A stretch of DNA of 54,102 nt from Sphingobacterium cavernae (GCF_008520265.1 NZ_VIQM01000032.1:1-54102), one strand, 5' to 3'; positions 24,951-34,845 are shown, counted from the first letter of the stretch. Notes: a model not told the origin generated them from the letters alone. Translations and numbers: made by a program.

Positions 24951-26369
24951 ATGAAAGTTATTCATTTAAGTGTAGAGTGTTACCCTGTCGCTAAAGTTGG
25001 AGGTTTAGCAGATGTGGTAGGCGCTCTACCTAAATACCAGCGCAAGCTTGGTGTTGATTCTAGTGTAGTAATGCCGTGGTTTGAGAAGCCTTACATGCAA
25101 TCTCATGAATTTGAGGTGGTAGCTGAGGGCGGCTTTTACCAAGGTTCACAATATCTAAATTACACGGTATTTTCACACGAAGAGTCTAATCTAGGGTTTC
25201 CATTATATTTAATTAAAGTTCCTGGCTTTTTGGATCGACCTGAAGTTTATGGTTATGGGGATGATAGTGAACAATGGCTGGCATTTCAACATGCATTTTT
25301 ACACTGGATATTAAATAATAATATTCGTCCAGATGTGATTAATTGCCATGATCACCATGTTGGATTAATACCTTTTTTACTTAAAAATACAAACGATTTT
25401 AGAGAGTTAGCTGGTATAAAAACATTATTTACAATTCATAATGGTCAGTACCAAGGTTGGATGAATTGGAATAAAGGAATTTTGTTGCCAAGTTTTGATA
25501 CCTGGAAGTGGGGCTTACTGGATTGGGGCGGTTCGATTAATCCACTATCATCAGCAATACGTTGTTGTGATGCGTATTCCACTGTTTCAGAGGGATATTT
25601 GGGGGAACTTGTTCACGAAGCAAAAGGTTTAGAAAGCTTATTTGTAGATCAGGCGTATAAGGCTCATGGCATTGTAAATGGAATAGATTTAGATCTTTGG
25701 AATCCTGCTAAAGATCCATTAATTCCTATCAAGTATACATCGCGAACAGTGAAAAGTGGGAAAAGAAAAAATAAGGAGGCATTTTGTGAGAAAGTTGGAT
25801 TGCCTTCGGATGGTCTGCTTTTGACTTATATTGGTCGTTTTGCTTATGAAAAGGGTGCAGATATTTTAGCATCAGTTTTGCATAATCATTATTCGCAAAA
25901 TGAAAATAATTTAACTATATTTATTTTAGGCTCTGGCGATGAGGGGATACAGAAAGATATCGAAATAGCATTTGAAAAATATGCGCCTAAGATTGCGGTA
26001 TTTTTTGGGTACAATGAAGCATTAGCGCATGAAGCATATGCTGCATCTGATGTTATACTTATGCCATCACGCGTAGAACCATGCGGCCTTAACCAACTAT
26101 ACGCACTAAAATATGGTACTATACCACTCGTTCGTGGCGTCGGTGGACTGAAAGATACAGTCATTGATGTTAGCCAAGAAGATGGATACGGTTTCGTATT
26201 TAACGATTTTTCAGTGGAAAGTATCGATAGCACGATTAAGCGTGCCTTGGCATATTCTGCTAAAGAAAAAGATTGGTCGGTTATCACGCGAAAAGCAATG
26301 GCTCTAGATTTTTCATGGGACAAATCAGCACAAAAATACATAGATTTATATAACCAGTTACTCAAATAA
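24951..26369 (+). CDS. glgA: Glycogen synthase GlgA
   Basis: A 472-residue GT5 glycosyltransferase. The N-terminal ADP-glucose motif KVGGLADVVGALP (about 15-27) and the C-terminal EPCGLNQLYALKYG region (about 370-383) are intact, as is HDHHVG in the first Rossmann domain. It extends alpha-1,4-glucan from ADP-glucose. ATG 24951 lies 29 bases after glgB and the stop is two bases before glgC, so the three are co-expressed. Confidence 0.95.
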   Translation: MKVIHLSVECYPVAKVGGLADVVGALPKYQRKLGVDSSVVMPWFEKPYMQSHEFEVVAEGGFYQGSQYLNYTVFSHEESNLGFPLYLIKVPGFLDRPEVYGYGDDSEQWLAFQHAFLHWILNNNIRPDVINCHDHHVGLIPFLLKNTNDFRELAGIKTLFTIHNGQYQGWMNWNKGILLPSFDTWKWGLLDWGGSINPLSSAIRCCDAYSTVSEGYLGELVHEAKGLESLFVDQAYKAHGIVNGIDLDLWNPAKDPLIPIKYTSRTVKSGKRKNKEAFCEKVGLPSDGLLLTYIGRFAYEKGADILASVLHNHYSQNENNLTIFILGSGDEGIQKDIEIAFEKYAPKIAVFFGYNEALAHEAYAASDVILMPSRVEPCGLNQLYALKYGTIPLVRGVGGLKDTVIDVSQEDGYGFVFNDFSVESIDSTIKRALAYSAKEKDWSVITRKAMALDFSWDKSAQKYIDLYNQLLK

Positions 26370-26371
26370 TT

Positions 26372-27643
26372 ATGTCACACAAAGTTGTATCCATAGTACT
26401 AGGAGGAGGTCGAGGAACTCGCCTTTATCCATTGACCGATCAGCGTTCAAAGCCAGCAGTACCAATTGCAGGTAAGTATCGTTTGGTCGATATTCCAATT
26501 TCAAACTGTCTAAATTCAGGTTATAACAAAATATTTGTTTTAACGCAGTATAACTCAGCGTCACTGAATAAACACATTAAAAATACATACAATTTTAGTG
26601 TGTTCAGTAAAGGCTTCATCGATATCTTAGCTGCTGAGCAAACCAATGAAGGAGATAGATGGTTTGAAGGTACAGCAGATGCCGTACGTCGTACCCAAAA
26701 GAATCTTGTAAATGTTGATTACGACTATGTGTTGATTCTTTCTGGTGATCAATTGTATCAGATGGATTATGCAGCGATGGTGGATTTCCATGTTAAAAAT
26801 GGTGGCGAAATCACTATCGGAACAATTCCAGTGGAGGGTAAAGAGGCTACAGGTTTTGGTATCTTAAAATCAAATGAGAATGGAGATGTGACATCTTTCA
26901 TTGAAAAACCTTCGGCTGATTTATTGCCAGACTGGACTTCTGAAGTGCCAGAAAATCTTGCTAGACAGGGGAGAAATTTTCTTGCCTCCATGGGTATCTA
27001 TGTTTTTTCAAAAGGGGTTTTATCTCGTTTGTTGGCAGAGAATCCAGGTATGGATTTTGGTAAAGAGATTATTCCTGAGGCTATCGGTAAAAGTAAGGTG
27101 TTAAGTTATCCATTTGATAGCTATTGGACAGATATCGGTACTATTGCTTCTTTCTTCGAAGCAAATATCAGTTTGACCGATAATATTCCATTATTCAATC
27201 TTTTCGGAGAGCCTGTTTTTACGCGTCCACGTATGTTGCCACCTTCTAAAGTTTCCGGATCAACATTGAATAATGCATTACTTGCTGACGGCTGTATCAT
27301 CTTGAGTGATAAAGTTGAGCAATCCGTAATTGGGGTGCGCTCTCGAATAGGAAGAGGAACGGTTATTAAACGTACTTATATGATGGGTTCGGATTATTAT
27401 GAAGATCTAAGTACTGTGGTAGAAAAGACGAATTCGCAACAGCCACCTCCAATCGGAGTAGGTGAACGTTGTTATATCGAAAATGCGATTTTGGATAAAA
27501 ATTGTAGAATCGGAAATGATGTGCGTATAGTTGGAGGAGTGCACCTTGGAGATGAAGATTCTGAACATTATACCATATGCGATGGAATAGTCGTTGTAAA
27601 GAAAAATGCTGTAATTCCGAACGGTACAGTTATTGGCCGCTAA
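26372..27643 (+). CDS. glgC: Glucose-1-phosphate adenylyltransferase GlgC
   Basis: A 423-residue ADP-glucose pyrophosphorylase. It has the nucleotidyltransferase motif VLGGGRGTRLYPLTDQRSKP (about 8-27), the segment GTADAVRRT, the sugar-phosphate region FIEKP, and a C-terminal left-handed beta-helix with hexapeptide repeats (about 300-423). It provides ADP-glucose for glgA and is the regulated step of glycogen synthesis. Last gene of the cluster, with a strong terminator overlapping its stop. Confidence 0.95.
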   Translation: MSHKVVSIVLGGGRGTRLYPLTDQRSKPAVPIAGKYRLVDIPISNCLNSGYNKIFVLTQYNSASLNKHIKNTYNFSVFSKGFIDILAAEQTNEGDRWFEGTADAVRRTQKNLVNVDYDYVLILSGDQLYQMDYAAMVDFHVKNGGEITIGTIPVEGKEATGFGILKSNENGDVTSFIEKPSADLLPDWTSEVPENLARQGRNFLASMGIYVFSKGVLSRLLAENPGMDFGKEIIPEAIGKSKVLSYPFDSYWTDIGTIASFFEANISLTDNIPLFNLFGEPVFTRPRMLPPSKVSGSTLNNALLADGCIILSDKVEQSVIGVRSRIGRGTVIKRTYMMGSDYYEDLSTVVEKTNSQQPPPIGVGERCYIENAILDKNCRIGNDVRIVGGVHLGDEDSEHYTICDGIVVVKKNAVIPNGTVIGR

Positions 27644-27683
27644 AAAATATAAGGCTTCAATTTTAAATTGAAGCCTTATATTT
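27642..27683. terminator. Bidirectional terminator between glgC and the aminotransferase gene
   Basis: A long near-perfect stem (AAATATAAGGCTTCAAT with its complement, TTTAA loop) flanked by A6 and T6 runs serves both convergent genes. Confidence 0.92.
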
Positions 27684-27703
27684 TTTATATCAAACTTAAA
27701 CAA

Positions 27704-28909
27704 TTACGCTAATTTACCTAAAGCTTCTTTCATTCTTCTTAAAGCTTCCTTCAAATTTTCATCTGAAGCTGCGTAAGACAAACGAATGTAATTATTGTTA
27801 CCAAATGAATCACCACCTACAGTAGCAATATGTCCAAAATTCAATAGGTATAATGCTAAATCTGAAGAATCTTTTATTACATTTCCTTCTGGATCTTTTT
27901 TACCAAAGAAAGAACTAATTTCTGGGAAGAAGTAGAATGCACCTTCTGGTAAGTTCGTTTTTACACCTGGAATATCATTTAATAATTCATAAACCAGTTG
28001 ACGGCGACGTGTGAAGGCTTCTTTCATTTCGTATACCGAATCCAAACCTTGCTCGTAAGCAACTATACCAGCACGCTGTGCGATAGAGCATGTACCAGAA
28101 GTAGTTTGTCCTTGAAGCTTATCGTTAGCTGCAGCGATTTCTTTGTTTGCAGCAATATAACCTAATCTCCAGCCTGTCATCGCAAATGCTTTTGAGAAAC
28201 CATTGATAATAATTACACGATCTTTTACGCTTTCGAATTGAGCGATAGATTCGTGCTTATCTACGAAATTGATATGCTCATAGATTTCGTCAGAGATAAT
28301 GAAAATATTAGGGTGTTTTTCAAATACTTTTACCAAAGCAGCCAATTCTTCTTTACTGTAAACCGATCCTGTAGGGTTACAAGGTGAAGAGAACATAAAG
28401 ACTTTTGATTTTGGCGTAATAGCCGCTTCTAATTGCTCCGGCGTAATTTTGAAGTTGCTTTCAATATCTGTATCTATAAATACCGATTTACCTTCAGCCA
28501 AATTTACCATTTCAGAGTATGAAACCCAGTATGGCGTTGGGATGATCACCTCATCCCCTGGATTTACCAACGTAAGGATTACATTTGATAAAGACTGTTT
28601 AGCACCAGTAGAAACCACGATTTGTGAAATATCGTAATCAAGGCCGTTTTCGTTTTTCAATTTGTTCACGACAGCTTGACGTAAGTCAGGGTAGCCTGGT
28701 ACTGGAGAATAACGTGTGAAATTATCGTCTAATGCTTTTTTAGCCGCTTCTTTTACGTGATCAGGTGTATTAAAATCCGGTTCCCCAACACTTAGGCTTA
28801 TTACATTAATGCCTTTTGCTGCTAATTCACGACCCAATTTGGTCATTTTCAATGTTGCCGATTCTGAAAGGCTATTGATTCTATTTGATAAATATGATGC
28901 TGTACTCAT
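27704..28909 (-). CDS. PLP-dependent aspartate-type aminotransferase (class I/II)
   Basis: A 401-residue fold type I aminotransferase. LSVGEPDFNTP near the start, SPCNPTGSVYS (about 176-186), SDEIYEH and the PLP lysine in GFSKAFAMTGWRLGY (Lys about 243) place it in the AspC/aspartate transaminase Ib group. ATG 28909 gives MSTASYLSNRI, whereas the frame extends to 28939 without family sequence. The precise amino donor is not deducible; aspartate is usual. Confidence 0.93.
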   Translation of the reverse strand: MSTASYLSNRINSLSESATLKMTKLGRELAAKGINVISLSVGEPDFNTPDHVKEAAKKALDDNFTRYSPVPGYPDLRQAVVNKLKNENGLDYDISQIVVSTGAKQSLSNVILTLVNPGDEVIIPTPYWVSYSEMVNLAEGKSVFIDTDIESNFKITPEQLEAAITPKSKVFMFSSPCNPTGSVYSKEELAALVKVFEKHPNIFIISDEIYEHINFVDKHESIAQFESVKDRVIIINGFSKAFAMTGWRLGYIAANKEIAAANDKLQGQTTSGTCSIAQRAGIVAYEQGLDSVYEMKEAFTRRRQLVYELLNDIPGVKTNLPEGAFYFFPEISSFFGKKDPEGNVIKDSSDLALYLLNFGHIATVGGDSFGNNNYIRLSYAASDENLKEALRRMKEALGKLA

Positions 28910-29178
28910 GGTGATACAAATATAATTATATAAAAACATTTTGAAGTTAATTTTAAGAATATTTTAATAAAATGGATTGAAGAATGTAAAATTTATATTT
29001 ACATGTGGGCTACTTCTATGATTGTGAATTTTTCTATTTTATTCTAAGTAAAATATTGAATGTTAATGTATTTATTATCGCTATGATTTCTTATCTTTAG
29101 TCAAGTACATGTGATGCTACATTATATATTTGGGAATAGCCTTATTCTACATATCAATTAACTAATTAATACAAGATT

Positions 29179-29607
29179 ATGAAAACTGTAAAACATATTC
29201 TTCAATCAAAGTCAGTAGCTATTTTTGCTGTGTCTCGTGATACCTCTGTATTGGAAGCTCTGCAAATTATGATGGAAAAAAATATCAGTGCTTTATTAAT
29301 TATTGAAGATGAAAAGCTTTTGGGAATTTTCACGGAGAGAGATTATGCACGTAAAGTGGTATTGCATGGAAAGTCTTCAAAAGATACGACAATTCAAGAG
29401 ATTATGACTTCTTCTCCAAGAACAATTAGTCTCAATGATTCGATAGAAAGTTGTATGGTTTTGATGACAGAAAATCATTTCAGGCATTTGCCGGTTGTAG
29501 AAGATGAAAAAGTAATTGGTATGTTGTCCATTGGTGATTTGGTGAAATTTATTATTGAAGATCAAAAACAAACTATAGATCATTTGCAAAGCTATATACA
29601 CAGTTAG
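29179..29607 (+). CDS. CBS-domain protein (two CBS modules)
   Basis: A 142-residue protein consisting of a tandem CBS pair (about 10-65 and 75-130) with no extra domain. GIFTERDYARKVVL closes the first module and RHLPVVEDEKVIGMLSIGDL lies in the second. Stand-alone CBS pairs bind adenosyl nucleotides and act as energy or stress sensors. A 240-base AT-rich gap separates it from the divergent aminotransferase gene. The partner enzyme is unknown. Confidence 0.9.
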   Translation: MKTVKHILQSKSVAIFAVSRDTSVLEALQIMMEKNISALLIIEDEKLLGIFTERDYARKVVLHGKSSKDTTIQEIMTSSPRTISLNDSIESCMVLMTENHFRHLPVVEDEKVIGMLSIGDLVKFIIEDQKQTIDHLQSYIHS

Positions 29608-29683
29608 AAACGTTTTCTTTTGTGGAATGAAATACGCTTTTATAATTTTTCTTGCAAGGTAATATGCACTATATTTGGTTTGT

Positions 29684-30646
29684 ATGAAAATAGACCTCTT
29701 TATAGTATATCTTGTATTTAGCATCATAATTGCATATTTTCTTCCATATTTAGCCATATACCAAGATGGGTTTGTCTTGGATACAATTACTTCTATCGGA
29801 GTATCCTTAATTTTCTTTTTTTATGGATTGAAGTTAAGTTTTGGTCAGATAAAATCGGGCTTGAAGAATTGGAGGCTTCATGTTGTGGTTCAGTTAGCGA
29901 CTTTCATAATCTTTCCTTTAATTGTTTTATTATTTAGACCTTTTATTGGAGAGTTTATTTCTGAAAATACTTGGATCGGATTTTTCTTTTTGGCGGCTTT
30001 GCCTTCAACCGTATCTTCTTCTGTTGTAATGGTTTCTGTAGCTAAAGGCAATATACCGGCGGCGATTTTCAATGCGAGTATTTCTGGACTTATTGGGGTG
30101 GTTATTACTCCGTTGTGGATGAGTTTATTTTTGGATTTTACAACAGAAAATGTATTGTTGGATGTATATCGAGGATTGATGTTAGAAATAATTCTTCCTG
30201 TTATTGTGGGACTTTTTCTTCAAAAATATTGGGGATTTTGGGCATCTAGACACAGTAAGAAACTGTCCTCTTTTGACAAGACTGTCATTTTGTTGATTGT
30301 GTATAGTAGCTTCGCGCATTCGTTTGAAAATGGAATTTTTTCTACGCTTAGCAATCAATATTTACTTCAAATGTTTGTTGCAGTGGTTTTGCTTTTTGTA
30401 TTGATATATGGTTTGTTGTATTTTCTCTGTAAATATGTATTGAAGTTTAATGAGTCTGATCAAATTACGACATTATTTTGTGGGTCAAAGAAATCATTGA
30501 CCCACGGCAGTGTATTTGGTAAGTTCATCTTTATGAATAATCCGTATGCTGGTTTATATTTCTTACCCCTAATGATATATCATGCATTTCAGATTTTTAT
30601 TATCACATTCATCGCGCAACGTTATCACAAGAAGCGCGTAGAATAA
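29684..30646 (+). CDS. Bile acid:sodium symporter (BASS/YfeH-like) transporter
   Basis: A 320-residue polytopic membrane protein with about ten helices. The SBF-like family segments include FFYGLKLSFGQIKSGLKNWR (about 44-63), AALPSTVSSSVVMVSVAKGN (about 104-123) and a crossover-type GSKKSLTHGSVFGKFIF near residue 270. These carriers move organic anions with Na+; the substrate is unknown. ATG 29684 is preferred to an in-frame TTG at 29675. Confidence 0.88.
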   Translation: MKIDLFIVYLVFSIIIAYFLPYLAIYQDGFVLDTITSIGVSLIFFFYGLKLSFGQIKSGLKNWRLHVVVQLATFIIFPLIVLLFRPFIGEFISENTWIGFFFLAALPSTVSSSVVMVSVAKGNIPAAIFNASISGLIGVVITPLWMSLFLDFTTENVLLDVYRGLMLEIILPVIVGLFLQKYWGFWASRHSKKLSSFDKTVILLIVYSSFAHSFENGIFSTLSNQYLLQMFVAVVLLFVLIYGLLYFLCKYVLKFNESDQITTLFCGSKKSLTHGSVFGKFIFMNNPYAGLYFLPLMIYHAFQIFIITFIAQRYHKKRVE

Positions 30647-30657
30647 TTCTACAACTC

Positions 30658-31521
30658 TTATACTTCATTTTCTAATTCATCTCGATAACTTGCGATATGT
30701 TTTTCAATGTCATCTGGCAACTCGGGGTAACTAATGTCTTTATATTTTTTTAGTTCTTCCAATATTGTTTTAGCTACTAAATAGCGTGCTACTTTTTTAT
30801 CGTCAGCTGGAATTATATGCCAAGGTGCATACGTCGTAGATGTGTTTTTGATAGCATCTTCATAACAATCCATATACTTATCCCATAATTTTCGCTCCGC
30901 AAGATCTCCTGGCGAGAATTTCCAATTATGATCTTCTTCTTCCAATCGACGAAGCAATCTTTCCTTTTGCTCCTCTTTGCTTAAATTTAAATAGAACTTT
31001 AGAATTATAGTTCCATTTTGGCTAATATGCTTTTCAAACGCTTTTATTTGATTAAAACGATCTTTCCAAAATGAGGACTTTAAATCTTTGCTGTCGCTGA
31101 CTTTTGGTAAATTTTCATTTTGCAAATATTCGGGGTGCACGCGAGTAACTAATACATTTTCATAATGTGTGCGGTTGAAAACACCGAATTTGCCACGTTC
31201 GGGCAAGGCCACATAATGCCGCCACAAATAATCATGTTGCAATTCTTTGCTGGTCGGTGTTTTGAAACTATGAACGACTACACCTCTTGCATTAAAGTCT
31301 TTGAAAACTTCACGTATCAGCGAATCTTTTCCGGAAGTATCCATTCCTTGAAGGCAGATGAGCACACTGTACTTGTTGTGTGCATACATTGTATCTTGGA
31401 TTTTGGCAATTTCTTTTCGTAACTCTTTGAGTTCTTTTTTCGCCTTATCCGAATCGATATCATCAATTTTGGTTGGATAATGCTTTAGCCTGAAATTTTT
31501 ATCAGCTTTAAAATTTTTCAT
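30658..31521 (-). CDS. Polyphosphate kinase 2 (PPK2)
   Basis: A 287-residue PPK2. The Walker A-like GMDTSGKDS (about 59-67) is followed by the family block FKTPTSKELQHDYLWRHY (about 83-100), then FNRTHYENVLVTRV and, near 160-180, LKFYLNLSKEEQKERLL. It transfers phosphate between polyphosphate and nucleoside mono- or diphosphates. Length and motifs fit the short single-domain class. Convergent with the transporter gene, 11 bases between stops. Confidence 0.93.
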   Translation of the reverse strand: MKNFKADKNFRLKHYPTKIDDIDSDKAKKELKELRKEIAKIQDTMYAHNKYSVLICLQGMDTSGKDSLIREVFKDFNARGVVVHSFKTPTSKELQHDYLWRHYVALPERGKFGVFNRTHYENVLVTRVHPEYLQNENLPKVSDSKDLKSSFWKDRFNQIKAFEKHISQNGTIILKFYLNLSKEEQKERLLRRLEEEDHNWKFSPGDLAERKLWDKYMDCYEDAIKNTSTTYAPWHIIPADDKKVARYLVAKTILEELKKYKDISYPELPDDIEKHIASYRDELENEV

Positions 31522-31618
31522 TCTTCTCGTGTTGTGTTTATAATTTCTTGAACTGCTATCTTGTCAAGTTAGTTATTTCTTTAGACAATTAATCATCCAA
31601 TATGTTTTGATTATCACC

Positions 31619-31661
31619 GATATTAATGATAAATATAAATATCATTGATATTAATGATATT
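31619..31661 (+). promoter_or_regulatory. Repeated palindromic operator upstream of satD
   Basis: GATATTAATGATA occurs at 31619-31631 and again at 31647-31659 (period 28). The inverse half AATATCATT at 31638-31646 makes a palindrome with AATGATATT at 31653-31661. Related ATATCAC and GATATTTATG words follow at about 31,668 and 31,684. A near-consensus -7 element GATATTTG (31656-31663) lies inside the second repeat, so a bound repressor would occlude it. The regulator is not encoded next door. Confidence 0.55.
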
Positions 31662-31711
31662 TGCGAATATCACTTTATTTAGCGATATTTATGGTTGTTA
31701 AAGAAAATGTT

Positions 31712-32317
31712 ATGGCAAAGATATATGCAATCTTGACAGGAGATGTGGTTGGTTCACGTAAAGCAGACATACAAAAATGGTTGCCTGTTTTAGAAGAGAG
31801 TCTGCAACATTATTCAAATAATTTTGATATTTTTAGAGGAGATAGTTTCCAAGTCGCGGTTTCTATAGAGCAGTGTATAGAGGCTATTTTTTTGATAAAG
31901 GCAACTATGCGTTCAATAGAACCTTTAGATGTGCGGATAGGTTTGGGGCTAGGAGAGATAAGCTATTGGGATGAACATATCAAAAATTCGGCCGGCGATG
32001 CGTTGGTCAGATCGGGTGAAGCATTTGATGATTTGGACAAAAACTTAATTAATGTCAGATCGCCTTGGCGAGAATGGGATGAACCGACAAATATAATGTT
32101 GCAATTGGCCACTGAACTAGCTAATCGCTGGACGCAAAATATGGCACAAACTGTAGCCGCACAGATTAGAAATCCTGATGCAAACCAAAGTGAGCTTGCT
32201 AATATATTGAAAAGAAAATACCAGAGTCAAATTAGCACGGAATTGGGAAATGCGAATTGGCAAAAAATAAAAGTCACGATTGATTATTGTACCAAAGAAT
32301 TGATTAAAAGATGTTAG
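31712..32317 (+). CDS. SatD family protein
   Basis: A protein of about 201 residues beginning MAKIYAILTGDVVGSRKAD, the signature of the SatD family, with FRGDSFQV and IGLGLGEI later on and a C-terminal helical, HTH-like part. Its function is not established. The pairing with DUF3307 is widespread and is seen here: the two genes overlap by 7 bases. ATG 31712 gives the family start; an in-frame ATG at 31691 would add 7 residues. The promoter region contains repeated palindromes. Confidence 0.82.
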   Translation: MAKIYAILTGDVVGSRKADIQKWLPVLEESLQHYSNNFDIFRGDSFQVAVSIEQCIEAIFLIKATMRSIEPLDVRIGLGLGEISYWDEHIKNSAGDALVRSGEAFDDLDKNLINVRSPWREWDEPTNIMLQLATELANRWTQNMAQTVAAQIRNPDANQSELANILKRKYQSQISTELGNANWQKIKVTIDYCTKELIKRC

Positions 32318-33042
32318 TCGTATTTCTAAAATTACTATTTGCGCACATATTGGGAGATTTTGTATTTCAGACAAAAACTATGGTCAGTAAGCGCAAAGAA
32401 AATGTAGCTTATTTATTTTTGCACGTCCTCATCCATGCCATTCTGCTATTGTTGTTATTTTATACCGACCTAAAAAACTACTGGATATCAATCGCATTTA
32501 TTACGTTTTCGCATTTAGCTATTGACAGTCTGAAAATTGGGTTAGAAAGTAAATTTGCGAATAAATCACTGTTGTTTTTTTGTGTAGATCAATTGTTGCA
32601 TGTTGCGGTATTAGGAGCTGTGGTATTATATAATTTTGGAATTCCTGCTACATTGGATTTAGATCTTATTTTTACCACAAGCGTTCTGCTCTACGCTATA
32701 GCACTATTACTAATTACAGTAGTGAGTCCAATTTTTCTACGCTTATTTTTCTCTAAATGGGATAAAGAGTTTGAATTTCAAACCAAACGCAAAGAAAGTT
32801 TGTTGCATGCAGGATTATTAATCGGCATAATAGAACGCCTAATAATCGTATTATTCATACAAGTAGGATTCTTATCAGGAATTGGATTTTTGCTAGCAGC
32901 CAAATCAATTTTCAGGTTTGGTGATTTAGCAAACGCAAAAGACACTAAATTTACGGAGTATATCTTGTTGGGGACATTGGCAAGTTTTGTAATTGCTATT
33001 GTAATTGGATATGCGCTTCGTTTGACATTAAAATTCACCTAA
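32311..33042 (+). CDS. DUF3307 membrane protein
   Basis: A 243-residue polytopic protein with about seven hydrophobic helices. The DUF3307 signature is AHILGDFVFQTKTMVSKRKE at about residues 11-30, and THLAIDSLK-like FSHLAIDSLK follows around 63-72. Overlap with satD shows co-expression. Function is unknown; the fixed SatD-DUF3307 pair suggests a membrane partner for SatD. Confidence 0.85.
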   Translation: MLVVFLKLLFAHILGDFVFQTKTMVSKRKENVAYLFLHVLIHAILLLLLFYTDLKNYWISIAFITFSHLAIDSLKIGLESKFANKSLLFFCVDQLLHVAVLGAVVLYNFGIPATLDLDLIFTTSVLLYAIALLLITVVSPIFLRLFFSKWDKEFEFQTKRKESLLHAGLLIGIIERLIIVLFIQVGFLSGIGFLLAAKSIFRFGDLANAKDTKFTEYILLGTLASFVIAIVIGYALRLTLKFT

Positions 33043-33057
33043 ATACTATCTATTAAA

Positions 33058-34188
33058 ATGAAAAACATTATTTGTTGTTGTTTGACTATTCTTGTGAGTA
33101 ATACAATGCTATTTGGTCAAAGTCTGAAAACTGAAGTCCAAAAAATCGCTGATCAATATAAAGCGGTCGGGGTCGCTTATGTGGTTGTAAAGGATGGTAA
33201 AATAATCGAGAAAAATGCAATAGGGTATAGTTCGGTGGAGAATAATACTCCATTACATGCGGATAAGAATATCTTTCGTATTGCTTCTATTTCAAAGTCT
33301 TTCACTGCTACGGCATTGATGCAAATAGTAGAAAAAAAGAAAATTTCTTTGGATGATGATTTTGGTGATTTGGTCGGATTTCCTGTGCGTAATCCAAAAT
33401 TTCCGGATACCAAAATTACGTTACGTATGGTATTATCGCATACGTCAAGCATCAACGATGCAAATGGTTATTTTGAGTTGGATGTGATTAACCCTACTAA
33501 AAATCCAGATTACCACAAAAGCTATAATTCTTACGCTCCTGGAACTGATTACCAATATTGTAATTTGAACTTCAACATGGCTGGAGCAGTGTTGGAAAGG
33601 TTAACCAATGTTCGGTTTGATACCTACATTCGCCAGCAGATATTAGATCCATTGGGGTTATACGGCGGGTATTGCATCGATTCACTGGATAATGCTCGAT
33701 TTGCTTCTTTATATTCTTACGATAATAAGAATGAAACATTTGTACTACAACCTTTGGCTTACAATCCGCGAAGTGAGGAAGTGCGCAATTACAAAATAGG
33801 GGAGAGTACACCTATTTTTTCTCCAACAGGAGGAATGAAAATTTCCGCTGTAGATTTAGCGAAATACATGACTATGCACATGAATTACGGGAAGTTTGGT
33901 AAAGTTAAAATCTTAAGTAAAAAATCAGCTAAAATAATGCAAACCAAAATCTCGGATAAAGAAGGTTATGGTTTAGCATTGTTAGAAACAACAAAATTAA
34001 TATCAGGACAACATTTAGTTGGACACACGGGCTCAGCTTATGGCTTGTATAGTTCGATGTTTTTTAACCCGAAAGAGAAATATGGAATAGTAGTTATTAC
34101 GAATGGGTGTGTGCCGACATATAAAGACGGCAATGTTGCATTGACAGCAGAAATCACTAATATTCTATACCAAAGGTTAATAAAATAA
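33058..34188 (+). CDS. Secreted serine hydrolase (class C beta-lactamase/DD-peptidase fold)
   Basis: A 376-residue exported protein with a signal peptide (1 to about 20, LFGQ). The active-site SxxK is in IASISKSFTATALM (Ser about 78), the YxN motif in YQYCNLNF and the third box in HTGSAYG (about 322-328). The fold covers class C beta-lactamases, esterases and D-peptidases, and the substrate cannot be told. It follows DUF3307 after 15 bases and may share its transcript. Confidence 0.9.
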   Translation: MKNIICCCLTILVSNTMLFGQSLKTEVQKIADQYKAVGVAYVVVKDGKIIEKNAIGYSSVENNTPLHADKNIFRIASISKSFTATALMQIVEKKKISLDDDFGDLVGFPVRNPKFPDTKITLRMVLSHTSSINDANGYFELDVINPTKNPDYHKSYNSYAPGTDYQYCNLNFNMAGAVLERLTNVRFDTYIRQQILDPLGLYGGYCIDSLDNARFASLYSYDNKNETFVLQPLAYNPRSEEVRNYKIGESTPIFSPTGGMKISAVDLAKYMTMHMNYGKFGKVKILSKKSAKIMQTKISDKEGYGLALLETTKLISGQHLVGHTGSAYGLYSSMFFNPKEKYGIVVITNGCVPTYKDGNVALTAEITNILYQRLIK

Positions 34189-34278
34189 TTAAAAGAAAAT
34201 AATTTAATTGTAGTATCCTCAAAATTGGCTTATTTTTTGTAAATATTGAAATGTAAAAAATTATAAAGAGTATAAATT

Positions 34279-34779
34279 ATGGGTAAATTTTTTGTAACTC
34301 TGGTTATGTTTTTGATGCTAAGCACGGCGGATGCACAAACTATAAATCTCCAGGACGTACGTAAAGACTTTAATAAAGGTGTTAAAGATGAAAACCTTTG
34401 TAAAAAGCATTTACAAAAGTTAAAAGCCCATTCCAAAACACCTTTAGAAAAAGGCTATGAAGCGGCTTTCAATATGTTCATGGCAAAGCATACCGCTAAT
34501 CCATTTAAAAAAATGAGTTATTTTAAAGATGGTAGAAAACTCCTGGAAAGCCAAATAAAAATCGACCCTAACAATACAGAACTTCGCTTTATTCGTCTAT
34601 GCATTCAATATCATATACCTGACTTTTTGGGGTACAAAGACAATATTGAGCAGGATAAGGATTATTTAGTTTCAAACCTGCATAAATTGAAAGATGAAGC
34701 AACAAAGGATATAATCTACAAATACCTAAAAGGTGCCAATATGTATAATTCGGAAGAATTGAGTTTATTAGCGCGTTAA
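34279..34779 (+). CDS. Exported small hypothetical protein
   Basis: A 166-residue protein with a signal peptide (cleavage near ADAQ, residue 19), then an alpha-helical, lysine-rich body with TPR-like character (KSLLESQIKIDPNNTELRFI-like segment near 88-106). I know similar proteins in Bacteroidota only as hypotheticals. It lies alone between the serine hydrolase and the ferritin-like gene. Confidence 0.65.
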   Translation: MGKFFVTLVMFLMLSTADAQTINLQDVRKDFNKGVKDENLCKKHLQKLKAHSKTPLEKGYEAAFNMFMAKHTANPFKKMSYFKDGRKLLESQIKIDPNNTELRFIRLCIQYHIPDFLGYKDNIEQDKDYLVSNLHKLKDEATKDIIYKYLKGANMYNSEELSLLAR

Positions 34780-34845
34780 TCTAAAGGAAAACATTATATC
34801 TATTTTTTTGTTGTAAAGCTATTATACACACTAATATATCTAATT

